From positions 1 through 64,000 of the forward strand of contig NZ_JPRF03000020.1 in NCBI RefSeq assembly GCF_001188955.3: a stretch of 64,000 nucleotides of DNA. The letters are read 5' to 3'. The notes under the pieces were generated by a model that was not told the DNA's origin, did no database searches, and saw nothing but the letters and a program-made list of their open reading frames with translations. Below, one piece after another: positions 1-9,521 of the stretch; position 1 is the first letter of the stretch; each line of letters opens with the position of its first letter. This stretch comes from Kitasatospora aureofaciens. Its GTDB lineage: Bacteria > Actinomycetota > Actinomycetes > Streptomycetales > Streptomycetaceae. A program made the position numbers and the translations under genes.

Positions 1-2819
1 AGCCCGCGCTGGCCGACGAACTGCGGGCCCGGGACGGCCACGTGCCGCTGCTGCGGCTGCCGTTCGCGGCCGAGGGCCCGGCGCCCGAGGGCTACGACAC
101 CGTGGTGGTGCTGCCGCTGCGGGACGCCGCCGCCGAGGACCTGACCCGCCGTCTGCTGGCCGGGATCGACGACGCCCTGCTGCTCACCCTGCCCGGCCTG
201 GCCGAGGTCGTGGTGGAGACCCCGGAGGGAACCCGGACGCTCACCCGCAGCGCCGCCGAGCCCCGCCCGGACGGCGTCACCGAGGTCACCGTCACCGATG
301 ACGCGGAGGCCCGGCTCCGGCGGACCGTCTGGCAGACCGCCGGCGCCTCCGGCCGGCTGCACGCCGAGCTGCTCGCGGACCGGCCCACCGAGGAGCGCGC
401 CCGCCCGTACTGGACGGTGACCTGGGCCGTCCCGGTGGAGGAGGACGGCAGTCCGCAGCGGCCCGCGATCGCGCCGGTGCTGCACGCGCCCACCCCCAGC
501 GACGAGCCGATCGGCCTGCCCGCGCTGCTGATCGCCTCCTACCCGCTGGACTCCACCCGTCGGCACGTCGCCCCCGGCGCGCTCGCCGACTTCCTCACCG
601 AGCGCGCCGCCGACAGCTACGCCGACCTGCTGCGCGCCCGCGGCGCCGACCTCGGCTCGCTCGGGCTGGTGCCCGGGCCGCTCGGGCAGGGCGCGCTGGA
701 CAACGCGCTGCGCGCGGCGGTGCTGTCCCGGCTGCCCGGCACGCCGTTCCTGCCGCACCCGGGCGGCGTCGAGGAGGGCACGCCCGCGCTGCGGCCCCGG
801 GACGCGACGCTGCTGGAGGGCGCGGACGGCTCGGTGGTGGAGGCGCTCGCGCCGATCTTCCCCGGCCTGCTGCCGGCCGGTCTGGAGCGCCGCACCGAGC
901 TGCGGGTGCTGAACGTGCGCCGGGTGCCGCTGGCCGAGGTGGTGGACCAGCTCGGCGGACTGGACCGCGACCCCGCCTGGTGGCGCAACCTGTACGCGGC
1001 GCTCGGCGCGGCCGACCCGGAGGCGCTCGGCGCGCTGCCCGTACCGCTCGCCGACGGGCGGACCGTCACCGGGCCCCGGCGGGTGCTGCTGCCCTCCGAG
1101 GACGCCGACTGGGCGGCCTTCCCCGGCTACCCCGAGACGCTGGCCGGGGCGCTCGCCGCGCTCGACCTGCGCCTCGCCCACCCCGAGGCCGCCCACCCGC
1201 TGCTGGCCAAGCTGGGCGCCGGCACCGCCACCCCGGCCGGGGTGCTGGACACCCCCGAGGTGCGCGCCGCCGTCGCCCGCTCCTACGAGCTGGCCGAGGA
1301 CGACCCGGACGCCGCGCTGGAACTGGCCGACGCCGTGCTGGCCCTGGTGAAGGCCGCCGCCCCGGCGCCCGGCGAGCACCCCTGGCTGGCCCGGCTGGTG
1401 CTGCTGGACGACGAGGGCGAGCCCGCCCGGGCGGGCGAACTGGTGCTGCCCGAAAGCCCGTTCGCCGCGATCGCCCGCGAGGAGGACGCCGGCTGGGTGG
1501 ACGACGAGCTGCTGGAGCGCTGGGGCCCCGAGGTGCTCACGGCCGTCGGCGTGCTGGCCGACTTCGTGCTGGTGCGCGCCGAGGACGTGGTGCTCGACCC
1601 GGACGACCTGGAGCGGCTCGACCCGACCGCGCCCGCCGACCGGGCGGCCGGCGGCCACCCCACCGGGCTGCTGGACGAGGCGCCCGACGGGCTCGCCGAG
1701 TGGGCCGAGGACGCCCTGGAGGCGCTGCACGCCGACGAACTGGTCGGGGTTCCGCCGGTGGCCGCCGAGCTGCTGGCCGTCCGGGACCTGGACCTGGTGG
1801 ACGACGACGCATGGCCGGAGGCGCTCGCCGCGCTCGCCCGCCCGCCGTACCGGGACGCCGTGGTCAACCCGGTGCGCACCCTGCTGCCGGACGGCAGCTA
1901 CGTCGACCTGCCGCCGTACACCGCCTGGTGGCTGCGCGACCACCCGGTGCTGTCCGGCCGCGAGCCCGCCGGGCTGCGTGCCGCCGGGGCCGACCCGCTG
2001 CTGCGCGGCCTGTACGAGGAGGCCCGCACCACCCTGGACGAGCAGTTCCTGCACGCGCTCGGGGTGCGCACCACGCTGGCCGCGCTGCTCGCCGAGGTGC
2101 ACGGCCCGGACGAGGTGCTGGACCGGCTCACCGACCCGGCCGCCGAGGTCGGACACCGCCAACTGCACGGCATCCACAGCGCGTTGGCCAGGGTCGACCG
2201 CGAGCGGATCGAACCCCTGGACGTGGTGCGGGCGTTGCCGCCGCTGGACCCGGCCACCGGGCGCCGCCCGGACCACACCGTGGTCGTCGACGCCACCGAG
2301 GCGGTCGTCGCCGACGCCCCCGACCTGGTCCAACTTCTGCACCCTTACCCGCTGTTGCCGGTCGCCCCGGCGCTCGCCGCGGACCTCGCCGAGCGGCTGC
2401 ACGTGTCGCTGGCCAGCGAGGTGGCCGGCGGGCGGGTGCTCTCCGAGGGCGTGCTGCACCGCGTCCCGGCCGTGGTGCGGGAGCTGCTGCCCGGCTGCCC
2501 GGTCGCCTACGAGGAGCACGAGGAGCTGCTGGTGGTCGGCCCGGACGGCGGCGAGGCCGCGGTCGACTGGCGGTGGGACCACGAGGCGGACGCCCCGGAG
2601 CCGCCGTACGACCCGGAGCTGGCCGAGGCCGCCGACGAGGACGACGAGTTCGAGGTCCCGCCGGTGCCCGGGCTGCTGCACGCCGCCACCCCGGAGGGCC
2701 TGGCGGCGGGCCTGGCCTGGTCGGTCGGGCAGTGGCACCGGCGCTTCGAGGTGCTGGCGGCGCTCAGCGAGCCGGACCGGGCGTACGAGCTGTCCGCGGC
2801 CCGGGACTTCGAGGGCTGA
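1..2819 (+). CDS. Hsp90/sacsin-like ATPase family protein, 5' truncated by window edge
   Basis: The frame is open from base 3 (PALADELRARDGH precedes the first in-window GTG at 42), so the gene starts upstream and about 938 C-terminal residues are visible. The protein is acidic, Leu/Ala/Asp-rich and soluble, with no membrane segment. Its character fits the long actinobacterial proteins annotated as sacsin N-terminal ATP-binding-like or Hsp90-like; in that family the GHKL ATP-binding domain is at the N-terminus, which is outside the window, so the catalytic part cannot be checked. The C-terminus is very acidic (EAADEDDEFEVPPVPG) and ends with a helical stretch. Role would be a chaperone-like ATPase of unknown client. 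The identification rests on overall resemblance rather than a visible motif. Confidence 0.6.
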   Translation, partial: PALADELRARDGHVPLLRLPFAAEGPAPEGYDTVVVLPLRDAAAEDLTRRLLAGIDDALLLTLPGLAEVVVETPEGTRTLTRSAAEPRPDGVTEVTVTDDAEARLRRTVWQTAGASGRLHAELLADRPTEERARPYWTVTWAVPVEEDGSPQRPAIAPVLHAPTPSDEPIGLPALLIASYPLDSTRRHVAPGALADFLTERAADSYADLLRARGADLGSLGLVPGPLGQGALDNALRAAVLSRLPGTPFLPHPGGVEEGTPALRPRDATLLEGADGSVVEALAPIFPGLLPAGLERRTELRVLNVRRVPLAEVVDQLGGLDRDPAWWRNLYAALGAADPEALGALPVPLADGRTVTGPRRVLLPSEDADWAAFPGYPETLAGALAALDLRLAHPEAAHPLLAKLGAGTATPAGVLDTPEVRAAVARSYELAEDDPDAALELADAVLALVKAAAPAPGEHPWLARLVLLDDEGEPARAGELVLPESPFAAIAREEDAGWVDDELLERWGPEVLTAVGVLADFVLVRAEDVVLDPDDLERLDPTAPADRAAGGHPTGLLDEAPDGLAEWAEDALEALHADELVGVPPVAAELLAVRDLDLVDDDAWPEALAALARPPYRDAVVNPVRTLLPDGSYVDLPPYTAWWLRDHPVLSGREPAGLRAAGADPLLRGLYEEARTTLDEQFLHALGVRTTLAALLAEVHGPDEVLDRLTDPAAEVGHRQLHGIHSALARVDRERIEPLDVVRALPPLDPATGRRPDHTVVVDATEAVVADAPDLVQLLHPYPLLPVAPALAADLAERLHVSLASEVAGGRVLSEGVLHRVPAVVRELLPGCPVAYEEHEELLVVGPDGGEAAVDWRWDHEADAPEPPYDPELAEAADEDDEFEVPPVPGLLHAATPEGLAAGLAWSVGQWHRRFEVLAALSEPDRAYELSAARDFEG

Positions 2820-2940
2820 CCCGGGTCAGCTGCTGCGCGGCTCGAGCCGCGGGTGGACGGTGGTGGTGGCGGTCAGCCGGATCGCGCCGAGCGTCACCAC
2901 CAGCGCCGCCGACTTCAGTCGGGCAGATGCCGAACGCCTG

Positions 2941-5391
2941 TCATTCCATCCCGCGGCGCTTCATCCAGGCCCAGCCGGTCTCCAGGACCGCACCGCAGAC
3001 CAGCGCGATGGCGACGCCCGTCCACGGGTCGCGGCCGCCGACCAGGGAGAGCTCGAAGAAGTTCGACAGCCACGGCACCACCAGCACCAGCGCGAAGGCG
3101 AGCCCCATGGTGGCGATCAGCAGCAGGCGCCACCAGTTGTACGGGCGGGCGACGATGGCGAGCACCCAGATGGCGATCAGGAAGAGCGTCAGGGTGGCCA
3201 CGCTGGTGTCGGCCTCGAGGTCGGTGGCGTGGTTGGCCCGGGCCAGCGAGTAGGCGACGAAGGTGCCGGTGCCGGCGATGACTCCGCCGGGGACGGCCAG
3301 CCGCAGCACGCGTTTCACGAAGCCGGTGCGGGCCCGCTCGTTGTTGGGGGCGAGGGCGAGGAAGAAGGCCGGCACGCCGATGGTGAGGGTGGACAGCACG
3401 GTGGAGTGCCGGGGCAGGAACGGGTACGGCGAGTGGGTGAAGATCACCAGCAGCGCCAGCAGGACCGAGTAGACCGTCTTGACCAGGAACAGTCCGGCCA
3501 CCCGTTCGATGTTGCCGATCACCCGGCGGCCCTCGGCGACCACCGAGGGCAGGGTCGCGAAGGAGTCGTCGAGCAGCACGATCTGGGCGACGGCCTTGGT
3601 GGCGTCCGAGCCGGTGCCCATCGCCACGCCGATGTCGGCGTCCTTGAGCGCGAGCACGTCGTTGACGCCGTCGCCGGTCATCGCCACGGTGTGGCCGCGC
3701 GACTGGAGCGCCCCGACCAGCAGGCGCTTCTGCCGGGGGGTGACCCGGCCGAAGACGCTGGTCCGGTCGGCCGTCCCGGCGAGCTCGTCCGGGTCCTCGG
3801 GCAGGGTGCGGGCGTCCAGCGGCTGGTCCGCGCCGGGCAGCCCGAGGTGCCCGGCGACGGCGCCGACCGAGACGGCCGCGTCGCCTGAGATCACCTTGGC
3901 CCGGACGTTCTGCCCCTCGAAGTAGCGCAGGGTGTCGGCGGCGTCCGCGCGCAGCCGCTGCTGGAGCACCACCAGGGCGAGCGGGGTGAGGCCGGCGGCC
4001 GGGTCGGGGGAGTCCAGCGGGACGGGCGTACGGCCGAGCAGCAGCACCCGCAGGCCCCGGGCACCCAGCTCGTCCACCTCGGCGAGCGCCGGGTGGCCGA
4101 CGGGCAGCAGGACGTCCGGGGCGCCGAGCAGCCAGCTGGCCTCGCCGCCCTGGGGTTCCAGCAGCTGCACGCCGCTCCACTTGCGGGCGGAGGAGAAGGG
4201 CATCGCCTCGATCACCCGCCAGCCGTTGCCGCCGGGGCCGTCGCCGCGCCCGTACGCGTCGATCACGGCCTGCATGGACGGGTTGGGGCGGGCGTCGGCG
4301 CCGGCCATCACGGCGAGCGCGTGCCGGACGGTGTCCTCGTCGACCGGGGCGGGCTCCCCGTCGGAGACCACCCGCAGGTCGATCACGTCCATGCCGCCCT
4401 CGGTGAGGGTGCCGGTCTTGTCCAGGCAGACGGTGTCGACCCGGGCCAGGCCCTCGATCGCCGGGAGCTCCTGGACCAGGCACTGCTTGCGGCCCAGCCG
4501 GATCACGCCGATGGCGAAGGCGACCGAGGTCAGCAGCACCAGGCCCTCGGGGACCATCGGCACGATGCCGGCCACCATCCGGCGCACGGCCTCGCGCCAG
4601 TCGCGGCCCTCGACGGCCAGCTGGCTGATGATCAGGCCGAGCGCGGTGGGGATCAGCAGGTAGGTGATGAAGCGCAGGATGCTGTTGATGCCGCTGCGCA
4701 GCTCCGACTTCACCAGGGTGAACTTGCTGGCCTCCTCGGCCAGCTGGGCCGCGTAGGCCTCGCGGCCGACCCTGGTGGCGGTGAAGGCGCCCGCGCCGGC
4801 CACCACGAAGCTGCCGGACATCACCTGGTCGCCGGGCTGTTTGAGGACGGGGTCGGGCTCGCCGGTGAGCAGCGACTCGTCGATCTCCAGGCCGTCCGCC
4901 TCGGTGACCTCGCCGTCCACGACCACCTTGTCGCCGGTGCCGAGCAGCACGGTGTCGTCGAGGACGATCCCGGAGACGGCGATCTGCTGGACGCTGCCGT
5001 CCCGGCGGACCTGCGGGCGGGCCTCGCCGATCAGCGCCAGGCTGTCCAGGGTCTTCTTGGCGCGCAGCTCCTGGAAGATGCCGATCGCCGTGTTGGCCAC
5101 GATGACCAGGCCGAACAGACCGTCCTGGAGTGGGCCGACGATCAGGATGATCCCGAACATGACGCCGATGATGGCGTTGAACCGGGTGAAGACGTTGGCC
5201 CGGACGATCTCCTTGGCGGACCGGCTGGACCGCACCGGGACGTCGTTGACCTGCCCGTTCGCGACGCGTTCGGCCACCTCGGCGGCGGTGAGGCCGCCGC
5301 GCCGGCCGGGCAGCAGCCCCAGCGGGTGCGCTCCGTCGGGGCGGTTCGCGCCGCTCGGCTGCTCTTCCGCGGGCTGGGCAGGCTGCGTCAT
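2941..5391 (-). CDS. ctpE: CtpE-like cation-transporting P-type ATPase
   Basis: The 816-residue protein has the full P-type ATPase layout. There is an N-terminal cytoplasmic stretch, then paired membrane helices (about residues 68-108), an actuator domain with TGEP at 176-179 in place of the usual TGES, and helices around 240-300 with the ion-site motif PMVPEGL. The phosphorylation loop DKTGTLT has Asp324, and the hinge is MTGDGVND. The C-terminal half carries further membrane helices. Motifs such as IVRANVFTRFNAI, LTGEPDPV and KQCLVQELPAIEGLARVD match, from memory, M. tuberculosis CtpE, which has been linked to calcium uptake. The usual heavy-metal CPC motif and N-terminal metal-binding domain are absent, which argues against copper or zinc export. 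The substrate is inferred from the family. Confidence 0.85.
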   Translation of the reverse strand: MTQPAQPAEEQPSGANRPDGAHPLGLLPGRRGGLTAAEVAERVANGQVNDVPVRSSRSAKEIVRANVFTRFNAIIGVMFGIILIVGPLQDGLFGLVIVANTAIGIFQELRAKKTLDSLALIGEARPQVRRDGSVQQIAVSGIVLDDTVLLGTGDKVVVDGEVTEADGLEIDESLLTGEPDPVLKQPGDQVMSGSFVVAGAGAFTATRVGREAYAAQLAEEASKFTLVKSELRSGINSILRFITYLLIPTALGLIISQLAVEGRDWREAVRRMVAGIVPMVPEGLVLLTSVAFAIGVIRLGRKQCLVQELPAIEGLARVDTVCLDKTGTLTEGGMDVIDLRVVSDGEPAPVDEDTVRHALAVMAGADARPNPSMQAVIDAYGRGDGPGGNGWRVIEAMPFSSARKWSGVQLLEPQGGEASWLLGAPDVLLPVGHPALAEVDELGARGLRVLLLGRTPVPLDSPDPAAGLTPLALVVLQQRLRADAADTLRYFEGQNVRAKVISGDAAVSVGAVAGHLGLPGADQPLDARTLPEDPDELAGTADRTSVFGRVTPRQKRLLVGALQSRGHTVAMTGDGVNDVLALKDADIGVAMGTGSDATKAVAQIVLLDDSFATLPSVVAEGRRVIGNIERVAGLFLVKTVYSVLLALLVIFTHSPYPFLPRHSTVLSTLTIGVPAFFLALAPNNERARTGFVKRVLRLAVPGGVIAGTGTFVAYSLARANHATDLEADTSVATLTLFLIAIWVLAIVARPYNWWRLLLIATMGLAFALVLVVPWLSNFFELSLVGGRDPWTGVAIALVCGAVLETGWAWMKRRGME

Positions 5392-5443
5392 GGCACCGAC
5401 TCTACGGGTGCCTTTTGTCCGGTGCGTGCTACTGAAGAACCAT

Positions 5444-5746
5444 TCAGTCCGACCGGGTGGCCGGGCCCTTGCCGTCCGTCTCCGCTTCCCGCGCGGCCGC
5501 CTCGGCGGCGCGGCTGCGGGCGATCGCGTCCCGCCGGGCGCGGCAGTACCAGAGGCCGATCAGGCCGAGCAGGCCGCCGGAGAGGCAGATCCAGGGCCAG
5601 GTGCCGTGGCCGTGGTCGGAGAGGGTGCCCTGGAAGGGGAGCAGGGCGAGGAAGGCGACGAACCACAGCACCGTGCCGCCGCCGACGATGGCGACGTCGT
5701 TGGCCTCCAGCGGAGGGGGCGAGGGGTGCAGCGGCGTCTTGGGCAT
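5444..5746 (-). CDS. DUF2530-type small membrane protein
   Basis: A 100-residue protein starting MPKTPLHPSPPPLEANDVAI. Two hydrophobic helices (roughly residues 18-38 and 50-66) are separated by a short loop, followed by a basic/acidic cytoplasmic tail rich in Arg, Ala and Glu. Size, the LEANDVAIVGGGTVLWFVAF start and the two-helix plan fit the actinobacterial DUF2530 family, whose function is unknown. The ATG at 5744-5746 is chosen because the much longer open frame upstream is antisense to the permease gene. The gene lies 52 bp from the P-type ATPase start on the same strand, so co-transcription is possible. Confidence 0.75.
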   Translation of the reverse strand: MPKTPLHPSPPPLEANDVAIVGGGTVLWFVAFLALLPFQGTLSDHGHGTWPWICLSGGLLGLIGLWYCRARRDAIARSRAAEAAAREAETDGKGPATRSD

Positions 5747-5929
5747 GGGGCCTAGCGTACGGTGCGCGGCGGGGTGCGGGGAGGCGGCGGGGTCCGTCCG
5801 GCGCCATCCGGACTCTACGCGCGAAGATAGCGCGTGTGCGACCGGGAAACCATACTGGAAGGTCCACGCCCGGCCACCGTCGCCACGGGCGTTCCCCCTC
5901 TCCTCAGCTCCCCCACAGAGGACGCACGC

Positions 5930-7390
5930 ATGCCTGTGGTCCAGCCGACCACCGAGTCGCCCGAACCCGCGGCCTCCGCGCCGACGCCCCCCAACGGTGC
6001 CCTGGACCGCTACTTCAGGATCAGTGAGCGCGGCTCCACCCTGCCGCGCGAGATCCGCGGCGGTGTCGCCACCTTCTTCACCATGGCGTACATCCTGGTG
6101 CTGAACCCGATCATTCTGGCCAGCGGCACGGACGTCACCGGGGCCCACCTGAACAGCGCCCAGCTGGTCACCGCCACCGCCCTCACGGCGGGGCTCACCA
6201 CCCTGCTGATGGGCGTGATCGGCAACGTGCCGATCGGCCTGGCGGCCGGTCTCGGCGTCAACACCATCGTGGCGCTCCAGCTCGCGCCCAAGATGACCTG
6301 GCCGGACGCCATGGGAATGGTGGTGCTGGCCGGCTTCGCGATCATGCTGCTGGTCGCCACCGGCCTGCGCGAGCGGGTCATGAACGCCGTGCCGATCGGG
6401 CTGCGCAAGGCCATCGCGATCGGTATCGGCCTGTTCATCAGCCTGGTCGGCCTGGTCGACTCCGGCTTCGTCAGCCGGGTCCCGGACGCCGCCCACACCA
6501 CGGTCCCGCTGCAGCTCGGCGGCAACGGGCACCTGCTCGGCTTCCCGGTGCTGGTCTTCGTGTTCGGCCTGGTGCTGACCCTGGTCCTGGTGATCCGCAA
6601 GGTGCCCGGCGCGATCCTGATCAGCATCGCGGCCTCCACCGTGCTCGCCCTGGTGGTCGACAAGGTCGCCGACGTACCGGCGCTCAAGTGGGGCCTCACC
6701 GTCCCCACCTGGCCGGGCAACCCGGTGGCCGCCCCGGACTTCGGGCTGGTCGGCAAGGTCAGCCTGTTCGGCGGCTTCGAGAAGGTCGGCGTGCTGACCG
6801 GCGTGCTGTTCGTCTTCACCGTGCTGATGTCCTGCTTCTTCGACGCGATGGGCACCATCCTCGGCGTCGCCGACGAGGCCCACCTGCTCGACGAGAAGGG
6901 CGACCTGCCGGGCATCAACCGGATCCTGATGGTCGACGGCATCGCCACCGCGGCCGGCGGCGCCACCTCGGCCTCCGCCAACACCTGCTTCGTCGAGTCC
7001 ACCGCCGGCGTCGGCGAGGGCGCCCGCACCGGCTTCGCCTCGATCGTCACCGGCCTGCTCTTCGTGGTGGCGCTCTTCCTCACCCCGCTCGCCACCATGG
7101 TCCCGGCCCAGGCCGCCACCCCGGCCCTGGTCACGGTCGGCTTCCTGATCCTGGCCAACTCGATCAAGGAGATCGACTGGGCGGACTACACCATCGCGAT
7201 CCCGGCCTTCCTGACCATCGTGATGATGCCGTTCACCTACTCGATCACCAACGGCATCGGCTTCGGCTTCATCGCCTTCTGCCTGCTGCGGCTGGCCGCC
7301 GGTCGCGGTCGCGGCGTGCCGGCCCCGCTCTACGCGGTGGCGGCGGTGTTCGCCTTCTACTACCTGATGCCGGCCCTCGGCCTGCTCTGA
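5930..7390 (+). CDS. NCS2/AzgA-like purine permease
   Basis: A 486-residue polytopic membrane protein with about 12 helices that should import purines (adenine, guanine or hypoxanthine) by proton symport. Family features visible include FFTMAYILVLNPIIL in the first helix, AAGLGVNTIVALQL in the region of the third, and the substrate-site segments FFDAMGTILGVADEAHLL and GATSASANTCFVESTAGVGE. These match the AzgA branch of NCS2 rather than the UraA branch. The start at ATG 5930 is preferred over an in-frame ATG at 5834 because it is preceded by an AGAGGA ribosome-binding site and gives the normal family N-terminus (ALDRYFRISERGSTLPREIR). A strong hairpin follows the stop codon. Confidence 0.88.
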   Translation: MPVVQPTTESPEPAASAPTPPNGALDRYFRISERGSTLPREIRGGVATFFTMAYILVLNPIILASGTDVTGAHLNSAQLVTATALTAGLTTLLMGVIGNVPIGLAAGLGVNTIVALQLAPKMTWPDAMGMVVLAGFAIMLLVATGLRERVMNAVPIGLRKAIAIGIGLFISLVGLVDSGFVSRVPDAAHTTVPLQLGGNGHLLGFPVLVFVFGLVLTLVLVIRKVPGAILISIAASTVLALVVDKVADVPALKWGLTVPTWPGNPVAAPDFGLVGKVSLFGGFEKVGVLTGVLFVFTVLMSCFFDAMGTILGVADEAHLLDEKGDLPGINRILMVDGIATAAGGATSASANTCFVESTAGVGEGARTGFASIVTGLLFVVALFLTPLATMVPAQAATPALVTVGFLILANSIKEIDWADYTIAIPAFLTIVMMPFTYSITNGIGFGFIAFCLLRLAAGRGRGVPAPLYAVAAVFAFYYLMPALGLL

Positions 7391-7406
7391 CGCACTCCGA
7401 CACCAC

Positions 7407-7442
7407 AGCAGCCCCGAACGCTTCATGGCGTTCGGGGCTGCT
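7407..7442 (+). terminator. Rho-independent-type hairpin after the purine permease
   Basis: A perfect 15-bp inverted repeat (AGCAGCCCCGAACGC / GCGTTCGGGGCTGCT) with a 6-nt loop begins 17 bp after the permease stop codon. It has no strong T-tract, as is usual in actinomycetes. Confidence 0.8.
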
Positions 7443-7578
7443 TGGCATCTGGCCTTTGGGAGCAGCTGAGCGCGTAACCCGATTTCAGGTGCTTTCTCAC
7501 CCAAAGCCCTACGTTTTTTTCGCGTTCCTGGCAGAATCTATTTGGAGCACAATGGGGCTGGTGCGAAAGGGGTCATAT

Positions 7579-8412
7579 GTGAATATTGTCGAGTTTGCCG
7601 ATCTGGTGGATTACCGCCTGAGTCAGATGGCTTCAAGGAATGAGCATCATCAGTTTGAGCGCCTGTGTTCTGAGATTGCGCGGCGCCGTATCGCAACCAA
7701 TATGGTAGTCGCAACCGGACCGGTAAGTTCGGGTGGCGATGGGGGGAGGGATGCGGAAAGCTTTGACAGCTCCCTTCCTGTGGAAGTTTCCACCTGGTTT
7801 TCCCTGAGGGCGACTACTGCAGCAGTGGCTATAGCGTGCAGCCTGGAAAAGAACTATTCAAAGAAGATCCGAAACGATGTAGAGAGGATCGATAGAACTT
7901 CGGATCGGAGATTCGACAGAATCGTTTTCTTTTCCGGTCAGGCGATCCCGGTTGCCGCAAGTCATAAGCTGCAGAATGAGCTAAGCAGCGAAAACTGTAC
8001 GCTCGCAATTTGGGATCGGCCTGCCATGGCGCGCGCCCTGTCGGACCCGGATCTACACTGGGCTGCTCAGCATTACCTCAGCATCCCTGCCGAGCTGGTG
8101 GAGTCCTTGCATCCCGCCGACGGCCTGGACCTCCCCCTAGAGGACGAGATTTACTATCTTCCGGGACAGGCGCTTGTGCGGGTAATTGAGCACGCGCTAA
8201 GCGTCTCCCAGTCGGTCGATCCGGAGGCTCGGGGGGAAGTCTTGAAGGAGTGGCGTCAGTATGTTGCCCTGCATGTCGCTCTAGACCGCCTTCCGCTCAC
8301 TAGTCAGCATGCCTATGAACTAAGTAGGCAGAGTGATGAACTTGCGCGGCGACTTCATCGTAAAGGAACATCGGGGGCGGAGGCCTTGAGGGCCTACGGC
8401 CTGCTCAGATAG
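7579..8412 (+). CDS. Putative PD-(D/E)xK-like nuclease-fold protein in an AT-richer island
   Basis: A 277-residue soluble protein. GTG 7579 is chosen because GAAAGGGG lies 6-7 nt upstream. The N-terminal half reads FERLCSEIARRRIATNMVVA, then GPVSSGGDGGRDAES, then EVSTWFSLRATTAAVAIACSLEKNYSKKI, then FFSGQAIPVAASHKLQ and WAAQHYLSIPAELV. From memory this is the pattern of actinobacterial proteins with an N-terminal restriction-endonuclease-like domain (Gly-Gly-Asp-x-Gly-Arg-Asp, then a Lys-containing helix), often fused to NTPase or TPR parts in defence genes. Here it stands alone and the C-terminal half (from about residue 185) is unassigned. Codon use is AT-richer than in the flanking genes, suggesting recent transfer. 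The catalytic assignment is tentative. Confidence 0.55.
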   Translation: MNIVEFADLVDYRLSQMASRNEHHQFERLCSEIARRRIATNMVVATGPVSSGGDGGRDAESFDSSLPVEVSTWFSLRATTAAVAIACSLEKNYSKKIRNDVERIDRTSDRRFDRIVFFSGQAIPVAASHKLQNELSSENCTLAIWDRPAMARALSDPDLHWAAQHYLSIPAELVESLHPADGLDLPLEDEIYYLPGQALVRVIEHALSVSQSVDPEARGEVLKEWRQYVALHVALDRLPLTSQHAYELSRQSDELARRLHRKGTSGAEALRAYGLLR

Positions 8413-8867
8413 AGGTCCAGGGGGTTTTGCCAATTCTTGGTGGCCAATGGATGGGCCGAGATAGACTTTGCTGATCCGCATCAGATTGGAGATTTCAGCG
8501 CCTGAAGGGTGGGCGCGGGAGCACATGAAGCACGCTCCCGAGCAGTCCACAGAGTGGCGACGACAGATTGCGGAAATCCATGAAATGGGCGCATTGAACC
8601 CGCGAAACTCGGAATATATTGATAGTGCATAGGCCAATGCCTTCACGGCCTATCAGTGCTTCGCGGACAGTGGGGCTCAACGGTAGCCGACAGCTCGTTA
8701 CGCGGCGCGGCCGCCAAGGAAAAGAGCTCTGAGTGCCTGCCCAAGCCCACCTCCTCCAAGGTTGGGATCTCAGGGCAGATGACTGACGGCACTCCGGAGG
8801 GCGCGCCCCGACCGCCGGGACGGTATCTGCGTTTGCGAGGAGCGCTTAGGGGTGAGACCATATTTCT
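8413..8867. other. AT-richer gap with a possible small ORF or gene remnant
   Basis: No convincing full gene. A 35-codon reading frame at 8525-8632 on the plus strand (ATG, ending NPRNSEYIDSA) is open in the same frame back to a stop at 8462. Its composition (KHAPEQSTEWRRQIAEIHEM) is protein-like, so it may be a small peptide gene or the tail of a degraded gene. It lacks a clear ribosome-binding site. Confidence 0.3.
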
Positions 8868-9398
8868 ATGGCAGTCGTGATTTCTATCGTGGCCATAGCT
8901 ATTTCGCTTGTGTCATTCTTCATCAACCTCCAGGCGTCAAAATCTGCTGAGCGCAGGGGTAGAATGCCTGTTCTTGTGGTGACGCGCCTGGATAATGATG
9001 AGGCCGGGCTTGCCCATATTTTGCTTTCTAATGTGGGCAGTGGCCCTGCCCTGAACATCATTTTTGGCCTGGCGGAAGAGGCTGAAGAAGTAGGATCTCA
9101 ACAGCTCCATAAGGGCGTCAGTGAACGGTGGTACAGTCCACTTCACCTGTTCCCGATACCGCCTGGCGGAAAGCTAGACGTATCCCATCCGCAGTCAAGC
9201 AACGTTTTAGGGGCGACTTATACTGATGCACTTGGGCATCCCTACACAGTGAAGACGAGTCAGTATGGGACCCGTGTCCTCGAAGGTCGGCACTTTCCTG
9301 CAGCATGGACTATGAATAATGTTCCAGCTATGTGGTCGCCGTTGCCCACTGACCGCCCCTGGTCTCGAACGGCACCCGATGGGCGCACCCTGGGTTAA
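8868..9398 (+). CDS. Membrane-anchored hypothetical protein
   Basis: A 176-residue protein of unknown function. The N-terminus (VVISIVAIAISLVSFFINLQ, about residues 3-22) is one hydrophobic helix followed by a basic SAERRGR stretch, so it is probably a signal anchor with a beta-rich soluble domain. The segment VLVVTRLDN...HILLSNVGSGPALNI resembles the N-terminally anchored, immunoglobulin-like orphan proteins common in actinobacteria. The remainder (LHLFPIPPGG, ALGHPYTVKTSQYGTRV) looks like beta strands. Codon use is AT-richer than the core genes. The ATG at 8868 has only a distant AGGGGTGAG upstream, so the start is uncertain. It may belong to the same acquired island as the nuclease-like gene. 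Confidence 0.55.
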   Translation: MAVVISIVAIAISLVSFFINLQASKSAERRGRMPVLVVTRLDNDEAGLAHILLSNVGSGPALNIIFGLAEEAEEVGSQQLHKGVSERWYSPLHLFPIPPGGKLDVSHPQSSNVLGATYTDALGHPYTVKTSQYGTRVLEGRHFPAAWTMNNVPAMWSPLPTDRPWSRTAPDGRTLG

Positions 9399-9521
9399 GG
9401 GCTGTTCCGTCTAAGCAAGTGAGGCGACGCTGACGGGGCCCCTGCGTCCTTGGTCGGCAGTCGGCTTATCAAGGTCATGGCGTCGTGGCACGCGCACAAC
9501 CCGCAACCCGCCAATGGTCCC

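Noticed and set aside
980..3253. A 757-codon frame overlapping the Hsp90-like gene
   Set aside because: Its product is Arg/Gly/Pro/Ala-rich without structure, as expected from frame-shifted high-GC coding DNA.
8656..8880. A 74-codon plus-strand frame just before the membrane orphan gene
   Set aside because: No ribosome-binding site and no protein-like pattern; it overlaps the start of the better supported gene.
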